64,000 nt of DNA from Yamagishiella unicocca. Taxonomy: Eukaryota > Chlorophyta > Chlorophyceae > Chlamydomonadales > Volvocaceae. The position numbers and the translations under genes are program-made. Location: positions 186,001 to 250,000 of the forward strand of contig BDSL01000104.1 of the NCBI GenBank assembly GCA_003116995.1, given 5' to 3'. Below are positions 1-15,077 of the stretch, one piece after another. Position 1 is the first letter of the stretch. Each line of letters begins with the position of its first letter. The notes beneath the pieces were generated by a model. That model searched no databases, was not told the DNA's origin, and saw only the letters and a list, made by a program, of their open reading frames with translations.

Positions 1-4999
<4,999 letters not shown>

Positions 5000-6349
5000 T
5001 GGAAAGGGAAGGCGAGCGGCCTGTAAGGGATTTCAGCATACAATGGCTCCACTAGCAAGTCCGAAACATCCAGTTATTCAGTGAGTATGATGTGGAAATT
5101 CAGCATGTATAAGTATACCTCGTGTCCAGGCGGCGATGTCCCGTCAGCGGTTAGCGCGAAAATCCGATCTTCTTGCATCGAAGCCAGGATCATGCGACTC
5201 TGTCGCGTTTACTGTCTGCCCTATACAAAGTTTGAGTGCAACTCCTTACGATCTCAGTGCAACTCTCTGCCGCTCCGCTGCAAAGTTTACGACTGGTCGC
5301 CTAGGCGGCGGTCAGGGGCGGTCTCGGTGCTCCAGCGCCTATCTGCAACTGCCAGTGGCGGCAGGTGCATGATATGGGGCCGCGATTGTGGCCTCGTTAT
5401 GATTATCAACATTCCTGGATATGCAAAAGCCCTTGCGCAATGAATCTGCGCGCGGTTGCGCTGACGAGTTGAGTCAGGTTTCGGCAAGCCGACCGAATTC
5501 CTGGGGGCAGATGCCGAACTCTTAGCTTTTAGCGGCACCGGGAAAACCTTAAAATCCTGAATAAAGCGTTAAGTGATAAAGCGTTAAGTGCAAAACTTGT
5601 TGTTGTTCCAAGTGTCGACGCCATACGGTTCCCAGCCGTTCCCAGGTGCTACGGACTGCCCATACAGCGATCACGCAGCGAATAGCTTCAAATTTCCTCA
5701 GTCCCGTGCCTTGAGTGAATTATTGAATTGATCACGCTAAAGTGCGTCCGGAGGGGCTATAACGGCTGGACGTGTCCTTTCCTGGGAGGGGTGGATACGT
5801 GAAGACGCTCGCGTCGACAGCCTTCCTACCCTCAAACGTCCATCGGCCTTCCGTTGGGGATCGTTCAGGACCGTCTCGTCCCTTCTCCTCCACCTTAGGA
5901 TTTCTGATGGCTGGGTCGCCGGGCATCACGTCTTGCGCACCAACCTCGCCTCCGGCATCCAACGGGTGTCAACGGGCGCCGCACTGACGCCACGAGCACT
6001 GCCAGCGTGCAGCGCGCCGCCGCCCCTTGATTCTTGGGATTCGGGGCCGCAGCATGGCACAGGCAAACACCACCAAACTCCCGCGAGGATTGGCAGCTAA
6101 GCCCAAGGAGGAATGCAACAGACGGGAGTGGAGGCAAGGATTATGGCCGAGCGTGGAGGCAAGGATTACGGCCGAGCGTGGGTGATGGAGGCGGAAACTT
6201 GAGGCGACGAGGAGAGAGAGAGACCGCGAGAGAGAGAGAGAGACCGCGAGAGAGAGAGAGAGACCGCGTTACAGTGGCGAGGGATAGAGGCACGAGTACG
6301 GCCTGAAGATCGACGGAATGAGGTCGGAGGCTCTTGCGTCATCTTGATT
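5000..6349. other. Intergenic region upstream of katG
   Basis: No gene recognised. It holds the presumed katG promoter (the gene runs leftwards from 4999), a short direct duplication of ATAAAGCGTTAAGTG near 5561-5592, and a GA-rich tandem tract near 6216-6268. Open frames here are short and unrelated to known families. Confidence 0.6.
6216..6268. repeat. GA-rich tandem repeat
   Basis: About 2.5 copies of a 20-base unit made of a GA dinucleotide run followed by ACCGC. Simple-sequence DNA in the spacer before the tRNA gene. Confidence 0.75.
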
Positions 6350-6420
6350 GCTCGCGTGGTGTAGTGGTGATCACTGTGGACTTTGAATCCACCAACCTGA
6401 GTTCGAATCTCAGCGCGAGC
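6350..6420 (+). tRNA. tRNA-Gln (anticodon UUG)
   Basis: A complete 71-base cloverleaf. The acceptor stem GCTCGCG (6350-6356) pairs perfectly with CGCGAGC (6414-6420). The anticodon stem is GTGGA/TCCAC around loop CTTTGAA (6381-6387), with TTG at 6383-6385, so it reads CAA (Gln). The T arm is CTGAG-TTCGAAT-CTCAG. Internal promoter boxes are clear: A box TGGTGTAGTGG, B box around GAGTTCGAATCT. No intron; CCA is not encoded, as usual in eukaryotes. The first run of four T on the plus strand is at 6532-6535, about 112 bases downstream. Confidence 0.95.
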
Positions 6421-7352
6421 TAATATAGGTACAATATCGGATATATATGTAGTAATCGGGTAATACATGAGAAATTACATCTAATATCTACTACGCTGGT
6501 ATGTAGATGAGGAGTTGGCTACAAATTCCAGTTTTGTGTCTGTTCTACAGAGCACCAGCAATTGCGATTCCGGAGCCACAGACTGCCCGACTTGTAACCA
6601 TATTACAGTACACAGATTACCCGAGAAGTAGGCAGTATTACAGGGACCCGCGCGAGGAGCAAACTGTCGCCACCATGCAGTCGCCCCGCGTCCACCGCCG
6701 TACATACACACCTCCAGACATCACCCCTCAACCCCCCATGCGGATTTCTCTACATCCCTGCCCTCCGAATCTCTTCCCCGTCGCTGCTCCGAAACACCCT
6801 CTCCCCCCCGACCGCCTCTCTTCTAGTCCCCTACTCGCCTCCAAGAAACCCTCACTCCCTACTTCGGGTTCACGCTTGCCGCCGCCGAGAGGCAGCCGAC
6901 ACAAGCATATGCACCCGGCTGCGTCTCCTGTCCTGGGCTAAGTACGGCAGCCCCTAGCAACCTCACAAGGACAGCAGCCGTCAGTCAACGGTACCACCGT
7001 CACCGTTCCAGCCCGCCGCCCCATGCGCGCTCTGCCTTAGTCAGCTCAGGCCCCCCACCCCCGCATGCTTGCAATGCGTTCCGCCCCTGACACACACACA
7101 CACACACACGCACACAAACAAACACACCCGGGGGGGTCTAAGGGTCGTGTCACCGGGTCTTCTTGCCCCCCCCTCAAAACCTGTGTCCCGACCGCTGCTG
7201 CAGTTGCTGCTGCTCCTCGCATTCCCCGCAACCACTTCTTCCCTCAGCACCACACAGCGGGCTGCCACCGCCTCCCGCCCCCCCACCGCGCCCCCCCGCT
7301 CTGTCACGTAAACGGTTTGTATGGCCCCCCCCTGCTGGGTCCTGCGCGCTGC
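6421..7352. other. Spacer between tRNA-Gln and the TraB-like gene
   Basis: An AT-rich stretch (6421-6640) is followed by C-rich DNA. Two minus-strand TGTAA signals (plus strand TTACA at 6603-6607 and 6638-6642) lie about 710-750 bases past the TraB-like stop and could end its transcript. A CA repeat is at about 7088-7112, and a B-family repeat word (GTCGTGTCACCGGGTCTTC) at 7147-7165. No coding gene seen. Confidence 0.55.
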
Positions 7353-10300
7353 TCAATCCAGCTCGAAGTTGAGGCCCCTCACGTACATTACCATGTCCTG
7401 GGAGTAGCCCGGGCCGCCGTGCATGGGTCGGATATCGCGCATGGGCTGCAGCACCTGAGGCGGGATGCGGGCGGGGTCCGGGGCAGCGAGGGAGCGGAGG
7501 AGGAAGAGGGGGGGGGGAGAGGGCCACAGTGGCGGGTAAGGGTAAGGGCTGCAAGGCATGCAAGGGATGCAACCCTCTCTTTCGTATGTCAGCGGCTCGC
7601 CCGTGTCCCTGGGATCTGTGTCCCCTAATGGAGCCAAGGAGCCCCGCCAAGTGAAAAGTACTCCCTCCCACTGCTCGTAAAGTCGTAATGCTGCTGCTGC
7701 CGCCCCCCCTGCTGCCCCTGCCTCCCCCCACCCATTCTCTGTAAACCCCCCACTCTTGTTGCCGCCGCCCACCCCACCCCACCTGGTGGAAGTCGCACCC
7801 CAGCCCTTCCACCAGCCGCCCCAGCAGCTCTCCTGGCAAGCTGGCCAGCTGCATGCGTGGCGAGCCGTACACCTCCTCCACTGCGGTGTACGACACCGAC
7901 TGCCGCTCCGGCACGGGTCCAAGCACCGTCTCCAGGTTGGCCAGCACCTGGGGGGGAGTGTGTGTGTGGGGGGGTAAGTGTGTGTGGGGGGGGCGGGGGG
8001 GGGTAAGTGTGTGTGGGAGGGGGAGGGCGATGGGGTAAACCACACGCGGGGGGGGAGCGTTTCGAGGGTTGTCTGCAAAACCCCTTCGGTAGGGCGTGGG
8101 GGCGGCCTGTGTTTATACGCACGCCACCAACAGGCCACCACCGCCCAGGTGAACATGCACCCCACACACACCCAGGTAAACACACACACACACACATTCC
8201 TTGGTCTCCTCGCGCTAAGTCTCCTTCGCGGCTCAGCTCAGCATATTTAAAACACACCACACCACCACCACGACCCACCACTGTACTTACCTCCCCTTTC
8301 GGCCCGAATCCGTTTCGACTCCCAAATACGTTTGTGCCCCAAACACTGCCACCCCCGGGGATCCCACCAGCCACGGCCATCGGTCCCCGCGCCTCGCCCG
8401 CCGTTCCCAACCTCCTCCCTCCCCCCTGCATACTCCCCCCGCTCTCTGCCCCCCTGCCGGCCCCACCTCCTTCGTGGCGCTCAACCGCAGCATGGCCGCC
8501 ATAAGGCCCCGCCGCATGCCGTACTGCGGGTCCGTGTCCGGGCTCGGCAGCGCGGGTGCGTGCAGCAGCTGGCTGGCGGGCAGGGGGCGGTCGGGGGCCG
8601 CACCCCCCACCACCTCGCGCCACTTGCCGCTGCGCCACAGGTGCTCCAGACCTGCAGCACGATGCGCCAGATGGGGGGGAGGGGGCGAGAAGATGGGGGG
8701 GAGGAGGAGGAGGGGGCGAGAAGGCGGGGGGCGGGGTGGAGGAGGCGGGGGCGAGACGATGTGGCCCCGGGGGGCTGCGGGTTGAGGCGGGTTGTGGCTC
8801 CTGCCGTTGCGGCAGTGCGGCCAAAATACAAGACCCTGGACATCCGACCCTGCGCACTCGTGCGGAGCACAACCGGACACACCCGCCCTCCCTGGACCGC
8901 CACCCCGCCAGCTGCCCAGCTGCCCAGCCGGCCACCCACCCTGCAGGTGCGCGCTGCCCACCACCAGCGCGAGGCTCTTGGGGTTGCCCGCCTCCAGGTG
9001 CTGCTGCGGCAGCGAGTTGTGGCACAGCTGGTGCACCACTGCGAGCATCACCGCCTCGCGCTCCTGAGGGGACAGGGGGGAGGGAGGGGGGGAGGGGGGG
9101 AGGGGGGGAGGGGAGCTAAAGAAGGAGTGCCGGTGCGGGGAGGTGACGGGTGACGGGCGGCCACCTCACACACACACCCCGCCCTAGGCTGACACATCAC
9201 ACACACACACCCCGCCCTAGGCGGCCACCTCACGTCCTGCTGCTCCCCCACCTGCATCATGATCTGCTCGGTCACCGGCAGGTTGTCAGGCTCGTACGGC
9301 AGTGGTGGGAGGCCCAGGAACGCACGGTAGTTCTGATGCGCCGCGTAGCTGTAGCCCTGGTCCAGCTGGGTGGGGGTGGTCAGGCCGAACAGCCGCCTGC
9401 GGGGACGAGCGGCGGCCGCGGAGAGCGAGTTGCGGGGTTGGGTTATGGGGCGTGAAGGGTTTGGGTTATGGGGCTTGGGGGGCTTGGGTTAAGGGGCGTG
9501 GGGGTTGGGTTATGGGGCGTGGAGTCGGATTAAAAATAAGGGGCGTGGGGTTTAGGGAACTGGCCGCCACGGACAGGATGAAGTTGCGTCGGATGGAAGT
9601 GTGTATGTAGAACGGTTGGTGGATGGGTTGGTTGGTTCGTTGATTGATGGCGGGGCAACTGTTTGGACGAGTGCGCCTCTACATGCGCCCCCTCGCCTCC
9701 CCTACCCGCCCCTCCCTGGCGCAACGCCCGGGAGTCTCCCCCCCCCAGTTCTCTAGCATGCATCTCAAAACGTCTGTTCTAAACGGTTTTTTCTGGCATT
9801 CACGGGTCTTCCTCGAACACACAAACACACCTGTACGTGATGTCCTTGGGCCGGTCCCCAAACACCAGCGGGGAGCCAGTGGTGAAGGCGCCGATGTAGG
9901 CCAGCTGCTCGCCGTTGTAGTTGCTGCGGACCTGGGGCCGGAGGGGTGGAGGGGCGGAGGGGTGGAGGGGTGGGGGGCGGAGGGGCGGGGTTGGGCGGGG
10001 CGGGGTTCGTGTGGACTCGTGCGGGGGTGGGGGGGTGTTGCTGACGCTGGGGGGGGCGGCAGACGACCCTCGCCCGGTGTGAGTCGTTCGTACGTGCATG
10101 GGGCAGCCAGGTCTCACGACCTGCTGCGCCGTCGCATTCGAACCATCCCCGCACGCCAGCACGCCAACCGAACCAAACCGAAGCGCTAACCGAATCTTAA
10201 CCGAACCGCACACAGCCACACCGCCGCCGCTTCGAACCAAACGGAGCTCCCTTCCGGCCCTGTGCTGCTGGCCCTGTGCTGCTGGCCCTGTGCTGCTTGC

Positions 10301-11735
10301 CCTGTGCTGCTGGCCCTGTGCTGCTGGCCCTGTGCTGCCGGCCTCATCGCACCTGATTCCACAGCGGCGACTCCGTGAAGTCGCCCTCCTTGAAGTCCTG
10401 CAGTGTGACGCCGATCTGGGGGGGGCAGCAGCGGCAGCAGCGGCAGCAGGGAGGGAGTTGGAGGGAGAGGGGGGAACAGGAAGGGAGGGGAGGTCAGGAC
10501 CAGGGAACAGGAAGGGAGGGGAGGTCAGGACCAGGGAACAGGAAGGGAGGGGAGGTCAGGACCAGGGAACAGGAAGGGAGGGGAGGTCAGGACCAGGGAA
10601 CAGGAAGGGAGGGGAGGTCAGGACCAGGGAACAGGAAGGGAGAGGAGGTCAGGACCAGGGAACAGGAAGGGAGGGGAGGTCAGGACCAGGGAACAGGAAG
10701 GGAGGGGAGGTCAGGACCAGGGAACAGGAAGGGAGGGGAGGTCAGGACCAGCGGAGGCAACATGACAGCAACCCCCGGGGGCCCTGGCTGCCCCCCCACC
10801 ACCCCGCCACCCCGCCACCCCACCACCCCACCACCCCGCCACCCCCCACCTGGCAGAACATGCGCAGATAGAATGCCGCCGTGGGGTCCGCCACCTTGTC
10901 CCCGCAGCGGATGACGTTGCCGGCCAGGGAGCCGTGCTCGGGCCCCATGGCGGTCTCCACCACCACCGCCTGGGGGCGCTGGCGGATGATCCACTCGCCT
11001 GCAGGGGGAGGGAGGGAGGGGAAGACCCGTGGGGGCGGGGAGGGGAGGGGAACCGGTGACTCGACATGGGAAGTGTAGCTTGTGCATAGGGGGGAAGGGT
11101 GTGTGTGGAGGGGGGGGGGGCGGCCACACGGGTAGAAGGCGGCAGGGACGGATGAGGGCGAGGGAGAGGGCGGCAGGCGAGCGTGAGACAGCCGGGCGGT
11201 GGTGGTAGGAGGCAGGTGTGGATGTATAGATGAGCAGGCCACGACCTGTCTTCGTTCGCTGCCCCCATCCGCCTCCCCCTGCCATCGCGCCTCCGTCAGT
11301 TGGGCAGCTGCTGCCACCGCACCCGCCAGCGCTAGTACGCTAGTACCGCACCGCACCACCACCACCACCGCGAGCAGCAGCAGCAGCAGCAGCAACAACA
11401 GCCCCTCGGCATGACAGCGCAGAAGCGACGAGCGCCTGCCTGCTTGTGCCGCTCTCGACGGCCCCCGGGCTACCGGGCGACGCACCGATGTGCGGCTGCG
11501 GCGCCAGGTGCTCCACTCCAAAGACGTGGATGCTGGTGCCAGTCTCCTCGCACTCAAGGATGAAGTTGGGGCCGTCGGCTGGCTGGGAGGTGCTAGCCAA
11601 GGGCGCTGCAACTGGGTCCGCGGCGGGGGCCGAGCGACACGCTGTCGCACGGCGGCAAGGACTCGCAAGCTGTGCTAAGCGTTGTGGCGCAGATGGAAGG
11701 CTGGATGCGCTACCTGCGGCGCCCGGCGTGTGCAA
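7353..11735 (-). CDS. TraB/TIKI-superfamily protein, probably organelle-targeted
   Basis: Exons on the minus strand: 11735-11486, 10998-10850, 10415-10353, 9931-9831, 9396-9252, 9063-8940, 8651-8467, about 8425-8291 (5' edge unsure), 7947-7783, 7454-7353; about 472 residues, stop TGA at 7355-7353. Hallmarks of the TraB/PrgY/TIKI/ChaN superfamily are visible: an early GxxH in a beta strand (IHVFGVEHLAP), a following Glu (AVVVETAMG), and a second late GxxH (LVVGSAHLQGLEHLW) after a helical stretch (EREAVMLAVVHQL). Animal TIKI members are metalloproteases using these residues; plant and algal functions are largely unknown. The first 45 residues, rich in Ala, Ser and Arg without acidic residues, look like a plastid or mitochondrial transit peptide. 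The intron before the eighth exon would be only about 41 bases, so that boundary is doubtful. Product name is family-level only. Confidence 0.75.
9747..9817 (-). repeat. Family A repeat, forward after a 5' splice site (TraB-like gene)
   Basis: On the gene strand it begins TTCGAGGAAGACCCGTG twelve bases inside the intron that follows the 9931-9831 exon, and runs to the CATGCTAGAGAACTGG end of the element. About 71 bases. Orientation matches every other donor-side copy. Confidence 0.8.
10253..10340. repeat. 14-base tandem repeat (GCCCTGTGCTGCTG)
   Basis: About six units of a 14-base C/T/G-rich repeat in the intron downstream of the 10415-10353 exon of the TraB-like gene. Non-coding. Confidence 0.8.
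10474..10750. repeat. 31-base minisatellite, about nine copies
   Basis: Nearly perfect purine-rich 31-base units (GAACAGGAAGGGAGGGGAGG plus 11 bases) fill most of the intron between the second and third exons of the TraB-like gene. As 31 is not a multiple of three, the long open frames it creates are artefacts of the repeat. Confidence 0.9.
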
Positions 11736-12950
11736 TGAACCCGATTAACGCAGCTGTCACTTACATGAACATTCAGTTGGTTGGGCGAGTTCAAGAAACA
11801 AATTACTCCACGCGATGTCCATTAAAAAAGGTATTTTTGAGCTTACCAGAACTTGCAAGGCATTCGGACGCTGAACGCAGGCCCGGTCCATGCTGCGGCG
11901 GCGGTGCAATGCCCTCAGGCCGCAAGCCCGCACGCCCAATTGCTACTCTTCGCATGGATTGAAGCATCATATTCGCCCCAAGCAGAATGTGATTCGAACT
12001 GGATGTTAGAATGAAATAACGTAACCCGATTTACCACCTGCTTGCGTACGATAGGGTCACCCCAACTAATCGAAGTCAAGAACACTTGCCAACCGTTCGT
12101 GGCTTCCCAATTCTTAACATTCCCCTTGGCAAAACCCTACTGACATCTGCGCCGATGTCGTACCCTGATTCCACCCTAATCTGACTTCGACGCCACCCGC
12201 AGCCCTCTCCCAAGGGTCGTATCTCCCTAATGTGCATGGTAGCTGTATGCTGTATGCCCGCTGTCCTTCCATACGATGCATGAGGCCAGATGCCCGGACC
12301 GCAGGGCTTGGGGGGACCGGGGAAATCAAACTGGGGCCATTCTCAATTTAGACATTCATTGCGTTCGTGGTTGTGTTATCGCGTCCATACACGCCATTGT
12401 CATCTTGCCTGCGATATGTTCAAGGCACCCTTGGGCTGCACCACTGCAGCAGCCATTGCAGCGGCCATTCCTTCTGCGTTCCTTCACTACACACGGAAAT
12501 AGAGGTTCTGCACTTGCTCACCGCACGCCAAGCAGGTCCTTCCAACATCATTAATGCCGCACCCCAGCCGGTCACACGGCCGAAAATTTTATCGGAACAA
12601 AATTTGGCAATACCGTTGCCTGCCGCCGCCGCCCGCCCACTGGCTCTGCGGGCGCGCGGCGCAAAATCGGCACGCAGGCAGGCAGCTCTGGGACAAACAC
12701 GAGCCCCCCTCACCTCCATCCGTCCATTCACCCAGGCGGGCAACGTGGCTGGCGGAGGCCGCCCAGACCTCCCCATGCCGCATCTCCTTTCCCTCGTCCC
12801 CCTCTACCTCACCACATACCTACCTATATTCCCAGACACGACAAGTAAACCTCCGATTAGCTACAATCCTCTCTTGCATCCCGCCCACCCTACTAAACCC
12901 CTAAACCCTAATCCCCCGCCTCGTCTACACCACACGCTGCGAGACAACGC
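11736..12950. other. Spacer between DUF2854 and TraB-like genes
   Basis: Both flanking genes are on the minus strand, so this holds the 3' UTR of DUF2854 and the promoter of the TraB-like gene. A minus-strand TGTAA is at 11765-11761, close to the downstream start, suggesting a long DUF2854 3' UTR or an undetected upstream TraB-like exon. 11,750-12,300 is AT-richer than the flanks. No gene seen. Confidence 0.5.
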
Positions 12951-14499
12951 TTACTCCTGCTGGCGCGCCTTGAGGCCGGGCAGCAGCGGCGGCAACACGT
13001 CCTTCTTGTCCTTGCCGGAGCGGCCGGTGCCGGTGCCGTCGACCACCAGCCACACGTCCATGCCCGCCGCCGTCTTGTCTAGCTTGGCCACGATGCCGGG
13101 CCCGAAGAACGACTGGATCTTGGGCTGGAAGGCCTCCCACTTCTCCACCTCCAGGACGCTGGAGAACTCCAGCACCAGCGTGTAGGCGCCGTCGCTGGTC
13201 ACCTCGCGGAGACCTGCGCGCCAGGACACATATACAAACACGCATACACACACGCGCACATTTCCCGTGGGTTCTTGTTACTCAGCGGTTAAGTTTAAGA
13301 TTCACGATCTCACCCCTACTCCTTTTCCCCATTTGCATACACGCGTTTGCTCCCCTCTTTCCCCCCGTACAGCCGCCCCTCCCGTACAGCGCCCCCTCCC
13401 GTACAGCGCCCCTCCTTCCGTACAGCCCTCCCTCCCCATAACGCCGCACCAGTGAGAGTGGGCAGGTTCTTGCGGGCCACACCGCCTGGGCGGTTGGGCT
13501 TGAAGATGCGGTCCAGGGCCTCCTCCAGGTGCTGCTCGTCTCCATACCGGAAGCGGGTGACGTCCTCGCGGATCTGCTTCTGTATGTCGGTCATCTGGCT
13601 GCCGCGCAGCGCGAACGCCGCCTTCGTGGTTTTGCAGGGGACTGGGTTGAGCTGCACGGGTAGGGTGGAGGTGGGGTGGGGATAAGGTGCACGGTTAGGG
13701 TGGAGGTGGGGTGGGGATGAGCTGCACGGTTAGGGTGGAGGTGGGACTGGGTTGAGCTGCACGGTTAGGGTGGAGGTGGGGTGGGGGTTGGGTGGAGAGA
13801 AAGGGTGGGGCATGGAGGGCATCGGAGGGGGGCAGGTGAGAATCCCGCGCCCGACATGACACGCCGGAAACGGTCTGGCTTGGGAAAGATCAAAATGGAC
13901 TAGCGGGCGGTGGTTGGGTGGCGATGGGAATCGGGTATGGCGACGGGCGATATGAGCTGGATGGCTAGGGAGGGGTCGCCGTGACGTTGTGGCCCCTGGC
14001 CCCGGAGCGCGTGTTCTATGACTCGACAAAGCGCAACAGCTGGAGACAGCAACACACGCCAATGGCGCGGGGGAATGGAACCGCAAATGGCTTCCCACAT
14101 CGAAGAACCTCTTATGCCACCCCCCACAAGGACCCACCCCAGCGTAAACGCGCGACCCACGGCAGCCTCCCCGTCCTTCCTCCCAAACCGCCAATGCCAC
14201 ACCTGCGCGTAGCTGAGCGCGAAGCCCAGCAAGCTGATCGGGAACCCGTAGATCAGGAGAAGCGAGGACAGGTCACCTCCTGGTAGGAGCGTTGAGTACG
14301 CGCCAAAGCCCCAGCCAAGGAGGCTCAGGCCTACGGGTGTAAGGATGGAGCCGAACGACACCTTGGAGATTGCGAAGTCCGTGTCCTCAACATAGTCAGC
14401 TGAGTCCGCAGCAGCCGGCTTAGATGGAGCCTGTGGCTCAGCGGACGCACGCACCAAGATCGCGCCGCGCCTGCGTCGCAAAACGTCGGCCAGGGGCAT
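12951..14499 (-). CDS. DUF2854 family protein (plastid membrane protein, unknown function)
   Basis: Three exons on the minus strand, 14499-14203, 13651-13450 and 13213-12951, keep frame and give 253 residues ending ARQQE before TAA. It matches the DUF2854 family shared by cyanobacteria and plastid-bearing eukaryotes: SILTPVGLSLLGWGFGAY and SSLLLIYGFPISLLGFAL are two hydrophobic, probably membrane segments (about residues 50-98), followed by NPVPCKTTKAAFALR, TRFRYGDEQHLEEALDRIF and a C-terminal domain with SSVLEVEKWEAFQPKIQSFF. The N-terminus has RRRRGAILVRAS, a plausible though short algal transit peptide. Function is unknown; thylakoid placement is inferred from the family. Intron 1 holds a G-rich tandem repeat. 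An upstream non-coding or coding first exon cannot be excluded. Confidence 0.85.
13654..13790. repeat. Tandem repeat (TGCACGGTTAGGGTGGAGGT)
   Basis: Three to four diverged units of about 34-36 bases in the first intron of the DUF2854 gene, directly upstream of its second-exon acceptor on the minus strand. Confidence 0.75.
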
Positions 14500-15077
14500 C
14501 GTGTGGGTGTCACAGCTGCTTCATCGCTCTCCCATGTACGATCCTGTAAACATCACTAGAACGCAAGCATGGTCCTTACTGAACAACCGTACCTTTGGCA
14601 TTGCGGCAGGCGAGTAGGAAGCGTGTGGACTGGCGCCGAGCGACGCGCGGCACTCAGGGTGCCGCAAGGAAGACGCATCATCATAGTGGCCATTTTCAGC
14701 ACTTCAATAATGGAAATAATGGGTTTCTTCTGTGCGCGTTAGGAGCAGAACTCGTTGGAAGACCGGCCCCGAAACCATGAACTGTTAGGTGGGTGGTCTG
14801 CCTTGACAACATACACATATTTCGCGTTGTGAACTTGGTGTCGGTGCTGTAGTCTGCTAACATGACGTAGAGGCTCTCCTGATCTTTGCGACAACGTTTT
14901 TGACTTGGGGTTGATCAATTCGGCAGTGCTGGCCAGAGCACCGTTTGCAACATTGGCGGCCTGCATTTGTATATTATGGAGGCCGGAGTGCAGGTGCGCG
15001 TTTGTCACGCGTCCTGCAGTCCCGAAGTCAGTCGGCGACCGCCTCGTATATGTTGCAACAGCTCGCGAGCTCCCACG
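14500..15077. promoter_or_regulatory. Divergent intergenic region (DUF2854 / LRR gene)
   Basis: 578 bases between the DUF2854 start (minus) and the LRR start (plus); it must hold both promoters. I see no convincing TATA box and no other gene. Confidence 0.45.

Noticed and set aside
7625..9025. 466-codon open frame on the minus strand
   Set aside because: Joins TraB-like exons in the wrong frame with G/C-rich introns; the conserved TraB residues are in the spliced frame.
10085..10160. Possible second tRNA (GGTTCGAAT word on the minus strand)
   Set aside because: No acceptor or anticodon stem can be formed around it.
10098..10914. Long open frames with a Gln-Glu-Gly-Arg-Gly-Gly repeat
   Set aside because: They read through the 31-base minisatellite in a TraB-like intron; a 31-base period opens all frames. 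No splice or homology support.
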